DNA of 64,000 nt from Streptomyces marokkonensis (GTDB lineage: Bacteria > Actinomycetota > Actinomycetes > Streptomycetales > Streptomycetaceae): the NCBI RefSeq assembly GCF_008312835.1, contig NZ_VSKS01000007.1, positions 124,001 to 188,000 of the forward strand, given 5' to 3'. A program made the translations under genes and the position numbers. The notes beneath the pieces are model-generated. The model was not told where the DNA came from and ran no database searches. It was given only the letters and a program-made list of their open reading frames with translations. Numbering within the stretch: the first letter of the stretch is position 1; each line of letters starts with the position of its first letter. Shown piece after piece: positions 1 through 10,891 of the stretch.

Positions 1-2645
1 CACTGACCGGCGGTCAGGTCCGTCGTGGTGAGGAAGTCGTGCACCGCGTCCATCTCGACCACCAGGGCCAGCAGCAGGATCACCGCGCCGGTGGCGACGA
101 AGGCAGAGGTGTTGGAGAGGGTCTCGCGGCTCAGCACACTGCGGGTCGGGTGGCGGACGTTGAGCAGGTTGAACGCCTGGAAGAACACGAACGTCACGAA
201 CCCCATCGTGCCGGCGGTGGTCGCCACCCCCAGCTCCGGCTCGGGCCCCGGGGCCAGCATCAGCACGGCCAGGGTCCCGGCCGCCATGACGGCGCTCGAC
301 AGCAGGATCCGCTGGAGCCGTTCCCGGGTCAGGATGCGCTCGCGCGCCGGGCGCGGTGACCGGCTCATCGCGTCCTGGCTGACGGGGTCGACGCCCAGCG
401 ACATCGCCGGGGGCCCGTCCATCACCAGGTTGACGAAGAGGATCTGCAGCGCCGTGAACGGCGCCCCTCCCGCGACCCCGGTCAGCGAGGCGATCAGGAA
501 GACGAGCACGAAGCCGAGCGCCGTGGAGAGCTGGAACCGGGTGAACTTCACGATGTTGTCGTAGATGCCGCGGCCCTCGCGGACGGCGCTGACGATGGTG
601 GCGAAGTTGTCGTCGGTCAGGACCATCGTCGCGGCTTCCTTGGTCACCTCCGTGCCGCTGCGCCCCATGGCGACGCCGATGTCGGCCTTGCGCAGCGCCG
701 GGGCGTCGTTCACGCCGTCGCCGGTCATCGCGACCACGTCGTCCCGCGCCTGCAGCGCCCGCACGATACGGATCTTGTGCGCGGGCGAGACGCGGGCGAC
801 GACGCCGGTGTCGTCGAGGCGGCGGGCGAGCTCGCCGTCGTCCGGGATGCGGTCCAGGTCGTCACCGGTGACGGCACCGCCGGGGATGCCCAGTTCCTTG
901 GCGATGGCCGCGGCCGTCACCGCGTGGTCCCCGGTGATCATGCGGACCCGGATGCCCGCCTCCCGGCACTCCGTGATCGCCTGCTTCGCCTCCGGCCGCG
1001 GCGGATCGACGATGCCCACCAGCGCCATCAGCACGAGCCCGCCGACCACGTCCTTGAGGTCCCCGGCCGCTGCCGGCTCCCCGGGCGCGAAATCCCGCAC
1101 GCCCACGGCGAGCACCCGCATGCCCTGCTCGGCCAGCGCCGCGTTGGCACGGTCGTACCGTTCGCGCTCCGGCCCGTCGAACGGGACGACGCCGTCGTCG
1201 CCGACGTACCGGTCGGCCCGCCGGGCGAGCACGTCCGGCGCGCCCTTGACGAAGCAGCGCACGACGTCGCGACCCGCGTCGTCCGTCCAGTGGTGGAACG
1301 TCGCCATGAACTTGTGGTCGGAGTCGAACGGGACCTCCCGCACCCGGGGCCGCTCCGAACGCAGCGCGGAGACGTCGACACCGCCCTTCTCCGCGAGCAC
1401 CAGCAGCGCACCCTCGGTGGGGTCACCGACGACGTCCCCGTCGCGCAGCTCCGCGTCGGTGCACAGCGCCATCGCGATCAGCGCCTCGTCGACCGTGCCG
1501 GGCAGCGGCCGCCCGTCGGTCGTGCGGATCCGCCCGTCCGTCGAGTAGCCCTCGCCCGAGACGGTGAACCGGCGTCCGGCGAAGCGCAGTTCGCGTGCGG
1601 TCATCTCGTTGAGCGTCAGCGTGCCCGTCTTGTCGGTGCAGATCTGCGACGTGCTGCCGAGCGTCTCCACCGACGCGAGCCGCTTGACGACGGCGCCGCG
1701 CGCGGCCATCCGGCCGGTGCCCATGGCGAGGGTGAAGGCGACGACGGCCGGCAGTCCTTCGGGGATGGCGGCCACCGCGAGCGACACCGCGCTGATGAAC
1801 AGGTCGCCGAAGTCCTGGCCGCGGACGAGACCCAGGACGAAGACGACCACGATGACGGCGCCGGCGATCAGGGCGAGGGTGCGCCCGAGTGCCGCGATCT
1901 GGCGTTGCAGCGGGGTCGGTTCCGGCTCCGCCTCGTGCAGCATGTGGGCGATCCGCCCGGTCTCGGTGTGCATCCCGGTCGCGGTGACCAGGGCCTCCCC
2001 GCGGCCCCGCGTGACCGTGGTGTTCATGAACACGGCCGTCGCGCGGTCGCCGAGCGCCGCCCGCGGGGCGATGCGGGCCTGCGCCGACTTCGGCACGGAC
2101 TGTGCCTCACCGGTGAGCGAGGACTCCTGGATCTCCAGCGCCGTGGCCGACAGCAGCCGCCCGTCCGCCGGCACCCTGTCGCCGGCCTCCAGCACCACGA
2201 CGTCCCCGGGCACGAGTTCGGCCGCGTCCAGACGCACCAGGCGGCCGTCCCGCCGTACGGCCGCCGTCGTGACGAGCATCTTCCTCAGCGCATCCAGCGA
2301 GGCCTCCGCGCGTGACTCCTGTACGAAGCCGATGGTCGCGTTGAGCAGCACGACCAGGGCGATGACGACCGGGGTCTCCCACTCGCGGGTCACCACCAGG
2401 CTGACCACGGCGGCGGCCAGGAGGATCACGATCAGCAGGTCCTGGAACTGACGCAGGAAGGCACGCCACCGTGGCTCACGAGGCGGTTCGGCGAGCCGGT
2501 TGGCGCCGTACCGCTCCCGGCGCCGGGCCGCATCCGCCGGGGAGAGGCCCGCGGCCGCCTCCACCTCGAGGTGTCGTAGCGCCTCGGCGGCGGGAAGGGC
2601 GTACCAGGGCTTGGGTTCCGACGCGTCGGACACGGGTTCGATCAT
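1..2645 (-). CDS. Cation-transporting P-type ATPase (calcium/PMCA-like), 3' end off the window
   Basis: This is a P2-type ATPase of the calcium/cation group, which couples ATP hydrolysis to cation transport across the membrane. Reading the minus strand from the ATG gives a cation-ATPase N-terminal domain (AAEALRHLEV, RYGANRLAEP), a first pair of membrane helices, the actuator loop SSLTGEA, the helix-4 motif PEGLPA and the phosphorylation motif DKTGTLTLNEM. The PEGL motif, rather than CPx or SPC, points to calcium or a related hard cation instead of a soft heavy metal. The C-terminal hinge and last helices lie partly outside the left edge. A second ATG eight bases upstream is out of frame. No partner gene is visible. 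Confidence 0.9.
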   Translation of the reverse strand, partial: MIEPVSDASEPKPWYALPAAEALRHLEVEAAAGLSPADAARRRERYGANRLAEPPREPRWRAFLRQFQDLLIVILLAAAVVSLVVTREWETPVVIALVVLLNATIGFVQESRAEASLDALRKMLVTTAAVRRDGRLVRLDAAELVPGDVVVLEAGDRVPADGRLLSATALEIQESSLTGEAQSVPKSAQARIAPRAALGDRATAVFMNTTVTRGRGEALVTATGMHTETGRIAHMLHEAEPEPTPLQRQIAALGRTLALIAGAVIVVVFVLGLVRGQDFGDLFISAVSLAVAAIPEGLPAVVAFTLAMGTGRMAARGAVVKRLASVETLGSTSQICTDKTGTLTLNEMTARELRFAGRRFTVSGEGYSTDGRIRTTDGRPLPGTVDEALIAMALCTDAELRDGDVVGDPTEGALLVLAEKGGVDVSALRSERPRVREVPFDSDHKFMATFHHWTDDAGRDVVRCFVKGAPDVLARRADRYVGDDGVVPFDGPERERYDRANAALAEQGMRVLAVGVRDFAPGEPAAAGDLKDVVGGLVLMALVGIVDPPRPEAKQAITECREAGIRVRMITGDHAVTAAAIAKELGIPGGAVTGDDLDRIPDDGELARRLDDTGVVARVSPAHKIRIVRALQARDDVVAMTGDGVNDAPALRKADIGVAMGRSGTEVTKEAATMVLTDDNFATIVSAVREGRGIYDNIVKFTRFQLSTALGFVLVFLIASLTGVAGGAPFTALQILFVNLVMDGPPAMSLGVDPVSQDAMSRSPRPARERILTRERLQRILLSSAVMAAGTLAVLMLAPGPEPELGVATTAGTMGFVTFVFFQAFNLLNVRHPTRSVLSRETLSNTSAFVATGAVILLLALVVEMDAVHDFLTTTDLTAGQ

Positions 2646-2730
2646 GGTCCCATGCTGCACGGAAACGGTCCCTGGCGTAAGCCGCCACCGGGACCGCGTC
2701 AGGCGTGCACCTCACCGGGGGACCCCGGCC

Positions 2731-2982
2731 GACGTCGCCGTCAGCATCGAGCGCGTAGACAGGACGCACGGCGGAGACCAGCCGGTCGTGGCGCTGGACG
2801 ACGTGAGCGCCGTGTTCATGCGCGGCACGGCGACCGCCGTGATGGGACCGTCCGGATCCGGCAAGAGCACCCTGCTGCACCGCGCGGCGGGTCTGGACCG
2901 GCCGGACTCCGGGCGGGTGCGGATCGGGGCCACCGATCTGTCGTCGAGGTCCGAGAAGCGGCTGCCCCTCTCGCCAGGGGGC
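2731..2982 (+). pseudogene. Remnant of an ABC transporter ATP-binding subunit (MacB/LolD type)
   Basis: About 80 residues match the start of a MacB/LolD-type ATPase. They contain a complete Walker A motif (GPSGSGKST), then LDRPDSGRVRIGATDLSS and a residue run that looks like the usual LSxxxExRL segment. The similarity stops abruptly just after it. There is no Q-loop, signature motif or Walker B, and no permease gene follows. The next 290 bases are GC-rich and hold nothing I recognise. This is a decayed gene fragment. Confidence 0.6.
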
Positions 2983-3274
2983 CGCAGGACCACGAGACCC
3001 CGCCGGGGCCGGGTCGTACGGAGACGAGTGTCACACCGGCGCGGTGGCGTCGGTGGGGCCCCAGGGAGCGCGCGGCCACGGGCGCCTGGCGGGTCGGGGC
3101 AGCGGTGCGGCCCCCTTCCGGTCACGCGGTCGTGAGAGCTCCGCCGGAACGGCCGTGGCGGCCGCGTCGTCCCCGGGGGACCGCGGTCGTACGGCCCCGT
3201 CCACGGCAGGGTCCCCGGGCGTGGCGGGGCCTCGTACGGCGGCCGCCGCGCGCGTGTGCCGCGCCGGGCAGGCG

Positions 3275-3628
3275 TTACGCGTCGAGTGAGCGGCGGGTGA
3301 CCCCGTCCAGGTGTCGGGTGAACACCTCGCGGGCGTCGGGAGTGAGCGTGCGCAGCGCCAACAGGGCCGTGACGGCGACGTCGCACAGCTCGGACCGGAC
3401 GTCGTCCCACGTGTGGGTGGTGCCCTTGCGCGGGTTCTGGCCGGTGGCGCCGATCACTGCCTGGGCGACCTCCCCGACCTCTTCGGACAGTTTCAGGATG
3501 CGCAGCAGCAGGCCGTCCGGGCCGTCGACGGGGCGATTCGCGTCCAGCCAGCCGCACAGGCCGTCGATGGACTCCCACAGACCGGCGTCCGGCACCTGGG
3601 GCGGGGGAGAGGAAGGGTGATCACTCAT
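3275..3628 (-). CDS. MazG-like nucleotide pyrophosphohydrolase family protein
   Basis: This small all-helical protein of 117 residues resembles the MazG/dUTPase-2 superfamily, whose members hydrolyse nucleoside triphosphates to monophosphates. The metal-binding pattern is visible as KLSEEVGEVAQA (an ExxE-type helix) followed by a second acidic helix, RSELCDVAVTALLAL (ExxxD). The substrate cannot be read from the sequence. Family members clear damaged or non-canonical nucleotides. It stands alone and is transcribed toward the remnant ABC gene. Confidence 0.72.
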   Translation of the reverse strand: MSDHPSSPPPQVPDAGLWESIDGLCGWLDANRPVDGPDGLLLRILKLSEEVGEVAQAVIGATGQNPRKGTTHTWDDVRSELCDVAVTALLALRTLTPDAREVFTRHLDGVTRRSLDA

Positions 3629-3748
3629 GGGAAGAGCGTGGCACGGGCCACTGACACTGATACTGCCAGGCGGGTTCCGGTGGTCGTGGCACTGCCACTG
3701 ACCGGCGTCCAGCGCCCGGCACGGCCCCCCGCCCGGGTCGGGCGCCGC

Positions 3749-4294
3749 CTATTCCTCGAACAACGCCTCCTGCTCACCCTCCTTGGCCCTCCGCAGCCGT
3801 CGGTTGCGCGTCCCCACCGTCACGACCGTGGCCGCCGCCATCACCGCGAACGCCGCCGGGATCATCCAGTTCCGGTTGACCGTGTGGCCGAGGGCGTGGT
3901 CCAGGGAGAGCCGGCCGGGCCCGGCGACGGCGAGACCGGCGGCGGTCAGCCCCAGGGACGCGGCGTACTCGAAGCCGCCCTCCTGGTTGAAGAAGCCGTT
4001 GGGCGCGTGCACCGCGGACGCGCCCGCCATCGCGCCGGCCGCCGCGGCGCCCGCCGCCGGGGTGGCGAGACCGAGTGCCAGCAGCGTGCCGCCGCCGGCC
4101 TCCGCGAGGCCCGCCACCGTGGCGCTGGTCCTGCCGGGCGTGTATCCGATGGACTCCATGAACTGGCCGGTGCCCTCGATGCCGCCACCGCCGAACCAGC
4201 CGAACAGCTTCTGCGTCCCGTGTGCCGCGAGCACCCCGCCCGTTCCCAGCCGGAGCAGCAGCAGACCCAGGTCTCGTCGGTCGTAGCAGGTCAC
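3749..4294 (-). CDS. DoxX family membrane protein
   Basis: This integral membrane protein of 181 residues belongs to the DoxX-like family. Typical family signatures are seen: LLLRLGTGGVLAAHGTQKLFGWFGG in the first helix, an alanine/glycine-rich second helix (GGGTLLALGLATPAAG), and ASLGLTAAGLAVAGPGRLSLDHAL before the final helix. The GTG start is preferred because a GGGAGAAG ribosome-binding site lies just upstream. A longer reading with more N-terminal residues would add only low-complexity arginine/proline sequence. DoxX proteins are linked to quinone or thiol redox processes. The role here is not shown by context. Confidence 0.82.
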   Translation of the reverse strand: MTCYDRRDLGLLLLRLGTGGVLAAHGTQKLFGWFGGGGIEGTGQFMESIGYTPGRTSATVAGLAEAGGGTLLALGLATPAAGAAAAGAMAGASAVHAPNGFFNQEGGFEYAASLGLTAAGLAVAGPGRLSLDHALGHTVNRNWMIPAAFAVMAAATVVTVGTRNRRLRRAKEGEQEALFEE

Positions 4295-4422
4295 GTCTTC
4301 TCCCCGGGAGCAGTGGCTTGGCCCGACCACCGTCGCACCCCCGCGCGGGACCCGGCCCGCCACCGTCGCCGTTCGGGTGACGCGGGTGGCGGGGCCCGGC
4401 GGCCGGTACGACGCTGTCGGAC

Positions 4423-4749
4423 ATGACCATTCAGACAACTCGCCTCAGCGACCCGGCCGTACGCGCCTTCGTCACGGCCGTCAACAACCACGACCGCGAG
4501 GCCTTCATGGCCCTCCTCGCGCCCGGCGCCACCATGGCGGACGACGGTTCCGAGCGCGACCTAGCGGAGTGGACCGACCGGGAGATCTTCTCCACCCACG
4601 GTCATCTGGAGGTCGACAACGAGTCCGGCGGCGGCCGTCGCATCCTCGCCCGCTACCGCAACGACACCTGGGGCGAGATGCGCACCCGCTGGAGCTTCAC
4701 CGTCGACGAGGACGGCCGCATCTCCCGCTTCGAGACCGGCCAGGCCTGA
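4423..4749 (+). CDS. SnoaL/NTF2-like nuclear-transport-factor-fold protein
   Basis: This is a 108-residue single-domain protein with the cone-shaped NTF2-like pattern. The N-terminal helix reads AVRAFVTAVNNHDREAFMALLAPGA, followed by the strand-rich half ending in TRWSFTVDEDGRISRFETGQ. The family includes small isomerases, cyclases and proteins of unknown function. There is no clear catalytic residue set from which to assign a reaction. It is divergent from the DoxX gene, so the two may share a promoter region of about 130 bases. Confidence 0.7.
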   Translation: MTIQTTRLSDPAVRAFVTAVNNHDREAFMALLAPGATMADDGSERDLAEWTDREIFSTHGHLEVDNESGGGRRILARYRNDTWGEMRTRWSFTVDEDGRISRFETGQA

Positions 4750-4838
4750 CCGTACCGGGCCGGCAGGACGCGGCCGGCGTGAAACGTCCGGGCGGTGAGG
4801 GTTGGGTGAGGGGATGGTCACAGATCTCGCCCAGTCGC

Positions 4839-4858
4839 TTGTTGAGCGTTTCAAACAA
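4839..4858. promoter_or_regulatory. Imperfect palindrome upstream of the secreted protease gene
   Basis: TTGTTGA and TCAAACAA face each other across a four-base spacer, about 195 bases upstream of the subtilisin start. The AT-rich arms stand out in an otherwise GC-rich 300-base gap, so this is a possible regulator site. Nothing else recognisable lies in the gap apart from the AGGAG ribosome-binding site close to the protease start. Confidence 0.3.
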
Positions 4859-5052
4859 CGCGTTCAGCTCGACTTTTGCCCGGCGGTTGGCTCCGACATG
4901 GGCGGACGTTGTGGAGATCCGCCGCCACCGCGCTCCGGCCGCCGCGGCACCCCATTGATCTGACCGCGACAAGTAGTCAGTCTTCTCGTCAGCCTCCGCG
5001 TGACACCGCGCCGGAGGTCAACCCCCCACACCTGACGAGGAGATCCCTCTTC

Positions 5053-6261
<1,209 letters not shown>

Positions 6262-6292
6262 CGCGCCGCCCGGGTGCGGGCCACCGGCACCC

Positions 6293-6335
6293 GTGAGGGG
6301 CCACGGAGGGAAAACGTTCCTCCGTGGCCCCTCAC
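6293..6335. terminator. Perfect 17-bp stem hairpin after the protease gene
   Basis: Two 17-base arms, GTGAGGGGCCACGGAGG and its exact complement, enclose a 9-base loop about 30 bases after the protease stop. There is no U-tract, as is usual for GC-rich actinobacterial terminators. It separates the protease gene from the pyruvate carboxylase gene. Confidence 0.8.
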
Positions 6336-6435
6336 ACGCCCCGGCGGCACGGTGTGAGTGGCCCGGCTCACATGGCGTACCCGACCTGCCACCGACACGA
6401 TGGTCTTCTTCAACGGCAGGCTGAAGGGATCGAGA

Positions 6436-9400
6436 ATGTTCCGCAAGGTGCTGGTCGCCAATCGCGGTGAGATCGCGATTCGGGCGTTCCGCGCGGGCTA
6501 CGAACTGGGCGCCCGAACCGTCGCCGTCTTCCCCCACGAGGACCGCAACTCGCTGCACCGCCTGAAGGCGGACGAGGCGTACGAGATCGGCGAACCGGGT
6601 CACCCCGTGCGGGCCTATCTCTCCGTGGAGGAGATCGTGCGCGCCGCGCGACGGGCGGACGCCGACGCCGTCTACCCGGGCTACGGGTTCCTGTCCGAGA
6701 ATCCGGAGCTGGCCAAAGCCTGCGAAGAGGCCGGCATCACGTTCGTCGGGCCGAGCGCCCGGATCCTGGAACTGACCGGCAACAAGGCGCGCGCCGTGGC
6801 CGCCGCCCGTGAGGCCGGCGTACCGGTCCTGGGCTCCTCGGCGCCCTCCACCGACGTCGACGAACTCGTCCGCGCCGCCGACGGCATCGGCTTCCCCGTG
6901 TTCGTCAAGGCGGTCGCGGGCGGCGGCGGACGCGGCATGCGCCGCGTGGAGGACCCCGCCCAGCTGCGGGAGGCCATCGAGGCGGCCTCCAGGGAGGCGG
7001 CGTCCGCGTTCGGCGACCCCACGGTGTTCCTCGAGAAGGCCGTCGTCGAGCCCCGCCACATCGAGGTGCAGATCCTCGCCGACGGCCAGGGCAACGTCAT
7101 CCACCTGTTCGAACGGGACTGCTCGGTGCAGCGGCGCCACCAGAAGGTGATCGAACTCGCGCCCGCGCCCAACCTCGACCCCGGGCTGCGCGACCGCATC
7201 TGCGCCGACGCCGTGCGGTTCGCCCGGCAGATCGGCTACCGCAACGCCGGCACCGTGGAGTTCCTCCTCGACCGGGACGGCAACCACGTCTTCATCGAGA
7301 TGAACCCGCGCATCCAGGTCGAGCACACGGTGACCGAGGAGGTCACCGACGTCGACCTCGTCCAGGCGCAGCTGCGCATCGCCGCCGGCGAGACACTCGC
7401 CGACCTCGGCCTCTCCCAGGAGAGCGTCACCCTGCGGGGCGCCGCGCTGCAGTGCCGCATCACCACCGAGGACCCGGCCAACGGATTCCGCCCCGACACG
7501 GGCCGGATCAGCGCCTACCGCTCGCCCGGCGGCTCCGGCATCCGCCTGGACGGCGGCACCACGCACGCCGGTACGGAGATCAGCGCGCACTTCGACTCGA
7601 TGCTGGTGAAACTGACCTGCCGGGGCCGGGACTTCGGCGCCGCGGTCGGCCGGGCCCGGCGTGCCGTGGCCGAGTTCCGCATCCGCGGCGTCGCCACCAA
7701 CATCCCCTTCCTGCAGGCGGTCCTCGACGACCCGGACTTCCAGGCCGGACAGATCACCACGTCGTTCATCGAGCGGCGTCCGGAGCTGCTCACCGCGCGC
7801 CACTCCGCCGACCGGGGCACCAAGCTGCTCACCTACCTCGCCGACGTCACGGTGAACAGGCCGCACGGCGAGCGGCCCGAGCTGATCGACCCGATGACCA
7901 AGCTGCCGTCACTGCCCGCCGGGGAGCCGCCGGCCGGCTCCCGGCAGCGGCTCGCCGAACTCGGCCCCGAGGGCTTCGCCCGCTGGCTGCGCGCCTCGCC
8001 GACCATCGGTGTCACCGACACCACCTTCCGCGACGCCCACCAGTCGCTGCTCGCCACCCGGGTCCGCACCAAGGACCTGCTCGCCGTCGCGCCCGTGGTG
8101 GCGCGCACCCTGCCCGAACTGCTGTCGCTGGAGTGCTGGGGCGGCGCCACCTACGACGTCGCCCTGCGCTTCCTCGCCGAGGACCCGTGGGAGCGCCTGG
8201 CCGCCCTGCGCGAGGCCGTACCGAACCTCTGCCTGCAGATGCTGCTGCGCGGCCGCAACACCGTGGGCTACACCCCGTACCCGACCGAGGTGACCGACGC
8301 CTTCGTCCAGGAGGCCGCGGCCACCGGCATCGACATCTTCCGCATCTTCGACGCGCTGAACGACGTCTCCCAGATGCGGCCCGCCATCGACGCCGTGCGC
8401 GAGACCGGCACGGCCGTCGCCGAGGTGGCCCTGTGCTACACCTCCGACCTGTCCGACCCGTCCGAGCGCCTCTACACCCTGGACTACTACCTGCGTCTGG
8501 CCGAGCGGATCGTCGACGCGGGCGCCCACGTCCTGGCCGTCAAGGACATGGCCGGCCTGCTGCGGGCCCCGGCGGCGGCGACACTCGTGTCGGCCCTGCG
8601 CCGGGAGTTCGACCTGCCGGTGCACCTGCACACGCACGACACCGCCGGTGGTCAGCTGGCCACCTACCTCGCGGCGATCCAGGCGGGCGCGGACGCGGTC
8701 GACGGGGCCGTGGCCTCCATGGCGGGCACCACCTCGCAGCCGTCCCTGTCGGCGCTCGTCGCGGCGACCGACCACTCGGAGCGGCCCACGGGCCTGGACC
8801 TCCAGGCGGTCGGTGACCTGGAGCCCTACTGGGAGAGCGTCCGCAAGGTCTACGCCCCCTTCGAGGCCGGCCTGGCCTCGCCGACCGGCCGCGTCTACCA
8901 CCACGAGATCCCCGGCGGCCAGCTCTCCAACCTGCGCACCCAGGCCATCGCGCTCGGCCTCGGCGACCGCTTCGAGGACATCGAGGCGATGTACGCCGCA
9001 GCCGACCGGATGCTGGGCCGCCTGGTCAAGGTCACCCCCTCGTCGAAGGTGGTCGGCGACCTGGCCCTGCACCTGGTCGGCGCGGGCGTCTCCCCGCGGG
9101 ACTTCGAGGAGGAGCCGGGCCGCTTCGACATCCCCGACTCCGTCATCGGCTTCCTGCGCGGCGAGCTCGGCACCCCGCCCGGAGGCTGGCCGGAACCCTT
9201 CCGCAGCAAGGCCCTGCGGGGCCGCGCCGAGCCCAAGCCCGTCCAGGAACTGACCGCCGACGACCGCGCCGGCCTGGCGAAGGACCGCCGGCCGACCCTC
9301 AACCGGCTTCTCTTCCCCGGTCCCACGCGGGAGTTCGAGACGCACCGCCAGTCCTTCGGCGACACCAGCGTCCTGGACAGCAAGGACTTCTTCTACGGGC

Positions 9401-9810
9401 TGCGCCCCGGCAAGGAGTACAGCGTCGACCTCGATCCCGGTGTGCGGCTGCTCATCGAACTCCAGGCGGTGGGTGACGCCGACGAGCGCGGCATGCGGAC
9501 CGTGATGTCCACGCTCAACGGCCAGTTGCGGCCCATCCAGGTCCGTGACCGGGCGGCGGCCTCCGACCTCCCGGTCACCGAGAAGGCCGACCGCGCCAAC
9601 CCCGGCCACGTCGCCGCGCCCTTCGCCGGTGTGGTGACCCTCGCGGTGACCGAAGGCGACGAGGTGGAGGCCGGCGCCACGGTGGCCACCATCGAGGCGA
9701 TGAAGATGGAGGCCGCGATCACGGCCCCGAAGGCGGGCACGGTCACCAGGCTGGCGATCAACCGCATCCAGCAGGTCGAGGGCGGTGACCTGCTGGTGGA
9801 ACTCGCCTGA
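6436..9810 (+). CDS. pyc: Pyruvate carboxylase
   Basis: This 1124-residue anaplerotic enzyme makes oxaloacetate from pyruvate, bicarbonate and ATP. The order of domains is complete. The biotin carboxylase domain includes the glycine-rich ATP loop near residue 158 (KAVAGGGGRGMR) and EMNPRIQVEHTVTEE. The carboxyltransferase domain starts near residue 525 (TDTTFRDAHQSLLATR, with LHTHDTAGG further on). The C-terminal biotinyl domain carries the modified lysine in AMKMEA near residue 1090. The start MFRKVLVANRGEIAIRA is typical of the family. An upstream in-frame ATG would add 26 unrelated residues. It is monocistronic. Confidence 0.97.
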   Translation: MFRKVLVANRGEIAIRAFRAGYELGARTVAVFPHEDRNSLHRLKADEAYEIGEPGHPVRAYLSVEEIVRAARRADADAVYPGYGFLSENPELAKACEEAGITFVGPSARILELTGNKARAVAAAREAGVPVLGSSAPSTDVDELVRAADGIGFPVFVKAVAGGGGRGMRRVEDPAQLREAIEAASREAASAFGDPTVFLEKAVVEPRHIEVQILADGQGNVIHLFERDCSVQRRHQKVIELAPAPNLDPGLRDRICADAVRFARQIGYRNAGTVEFLLDRDGNHVFIEMNPRIQVEHTVTEEVTDVDLVQAQLRIAAGETLADLGLSQESVTLRGAALQCRITTEDPANGFRPDTGRISAYRSPGGSGIRLDGGTTHAGTEISAHFDSMLVKLTCRGRDFGAAVGRARRAVAEFRIRGVATNIPFLQAVLDDPDFQAGQITTSFIERRPELLTARHSADRGTKLLTYLADVTVNRPHGERPELIDPMTKLPSLPAGEPPAGSRQRLAELGPEGFARWLRASPTIGVTDTTFRDAHQSLLATRVRTKDLLAVAPVVARTLPELLSLECWGGATYDVALRFLAEDPWERLAALREAVPNLCLQMLLRGRNTVGYTPYPTEVTDAFVQEAAATGIDIFRIFDALNDVSQMRPAIDAVRETGTAVAEVALCYTSDLSDPSERLYTLDYYLRLAERIVDAGAHVLAVKDMAGLLRAPAAATLVSALRREFDLPVHLHTHDTAGGQLATYLAAIQAGADAVDGAVASMAGTTSQPSLSALVAATDHSERPTGLDLQAVGDLEPYWESVRKVYAPFEAGLASPTGRVYHHEIPGGQLSNLRTQAIALGLGDRFEDIEAMYAAADRMLGRLVKVTPSSKVVGDLALHLVGAGVSPRDFEEEPGRFDIPDSVIGFLRGELGTPPGGWPEPFRSKALRGRAEPKPVQELTADDRAGLAKDRRPTLNRLLFPGPTREFETHRQSFGDTSVLDSKDFFYGLRPGKEYSVDLDPGVRLLIELQAVGDADERGMRTVMSTLNGQLRPIQVRDRAAASDLPVTEKADRANPGHVAAPFAGVVTLAVTEGDEVEAGATVATIEAMKMEAAITAPKAGTVTRLAINRIQQVEGGDLLVELA

Positions 9811-10032
9811 GCCGGGAGTCGGGAGCCGGCCGGGTCCCCCCGCGGGGGCGGACCCGGCCCGTCGACGCGGCCCCCTGATCCGCCCCCGCTCGGCCGGACG
9901 GCCCCTGTCACCTCGCTGTTCCGCGTGGGAAGTCGCCCCGAGCCGATGCCGAACAAGCCTGCGCCGACGAGCTGTGGGAACGTAGATTATGCGTTGGCCA
10001 AGACAGCCCTCGAACGACTACGGACGGTACTC

Positions 10033-10845
10033 ATGACCGACCCTGCCGCGGCGCCCGGATCAGCGCTTCAGAAGATCGACACCTCGGTGCCGCACTCGGC
10101 CCGCATATGGAACTACTGGCTGGGCGGGAAGGACAACTACCCCGTCGACGAAGAGGCCGGTGACGCCTACACCGCCGTCTTCCCCGGCATCGTCACCATC
10201 GCCCGCAGCAGCAGGGCCTTTCTGCAGCGCAACATCACCTATCTCGCCGCCGAGCAGGGCATCCGGCAGTTCCTGGACATCGGCACCGGCCTGCCCACGG
10301 CAGACAACACCCACCAGGTCGCCCAGCGGATCGCCCCCGAATCCCGGATCGTCTACGTCGACAACGACCCCATGGTCCTGGCCCACGCCCGCGCGCTGCT
10401 CTACTCCACCCCGGAAGGGGCGACGGCGTACGTCGACGCGAATGTCCTGGACCCGGACCGCATCCTGGAGGCCGCGGGGCAGACGCTGGACTTCCAGCGT
10501 CCCACCGCCCTGATCCTCAGCAACATCCTCGGCCACATCGCGGACTACGACCAGGCACGCTCCATCGTCACCCGGCTGATGGCCGCACTGCCGTCCGGCA
10601 GCTACCTCTCCATCAACGACGGCTCGCGCGGCGTCGACCCCGTCTTCGAGCAGGCCCAGGACGCCTACAACGAGAGCGGCGCCGTCCCCTACAACCTGCG
10701 GACCGTCGACGAGATCACGGGGTTCTTCGACGGGCTGGAACTCGTCGAACCCGGCGTCGTCTCGGTGCAGCTGTGGCGTCCCGGCACCACCTCGCCCACG
10801 CCGGAGACCATCGCCGAGCACGGCGGCCTCGCCCGCAAGCCCTGA
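10033..10845 (+). CDS. DUF574-type SAM-dependent methyltransferase
   Basis: This 270-residue protein belongs to the actinobacteria-rich S-adenosyl methyltransferase family formerly called DUF574. The family opening is clear (PHSARIWNYWLGGKDNYPVDEEAG), as is the SAM-binding motif FLDIGTGLPTADNTHQVAQ and the acidic ribose-binding strand VYVDNDPMVLAHARAL. Streptomyces genomes carry many such paralogues with unknown substrates. The start MTDPAAAPGS is preferred because it matches the usual family length. An upstream start would add 36 low-complexity residues. The next gene is also a methyltransferase, 46 bases downstream. Confidence 0.88.
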   Translation: MTDPAAAPGSALQKIDTSVPHSARIWNYWLGGKDNYPVDEEAGDAYTAVFPGIVTIARSSRAFLQRNITYLAAEQGIRQFLDIGTGLPTADNTHQVAQRIAPESRIVYVDNDPMVLAHARALLYSTPEGATAYVDANVLDPDRILEAAGQTLDFQRPTALILSNILGHIADYDQARSIVTRLMAALPSGSYLSINDGSRGVDPVFEQAQDAYNESGAVPYNLRTVDEITGFFDGLELVEPGVVSVQLWRPGTTSPTPETIAEHGGLARKP

Positions 10846-10891
10846 CGTAATCCGCTGGACAACACCCGCGCCGGCCGGAAGCGTTGGCGCA

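Noticed and set aside
9925-10032. Upstream start adding 36 residues to the DUF574 methyltransferase
   Set aside because: The extra residues do not match the family opening, which begins just after MTDPAAAPG.
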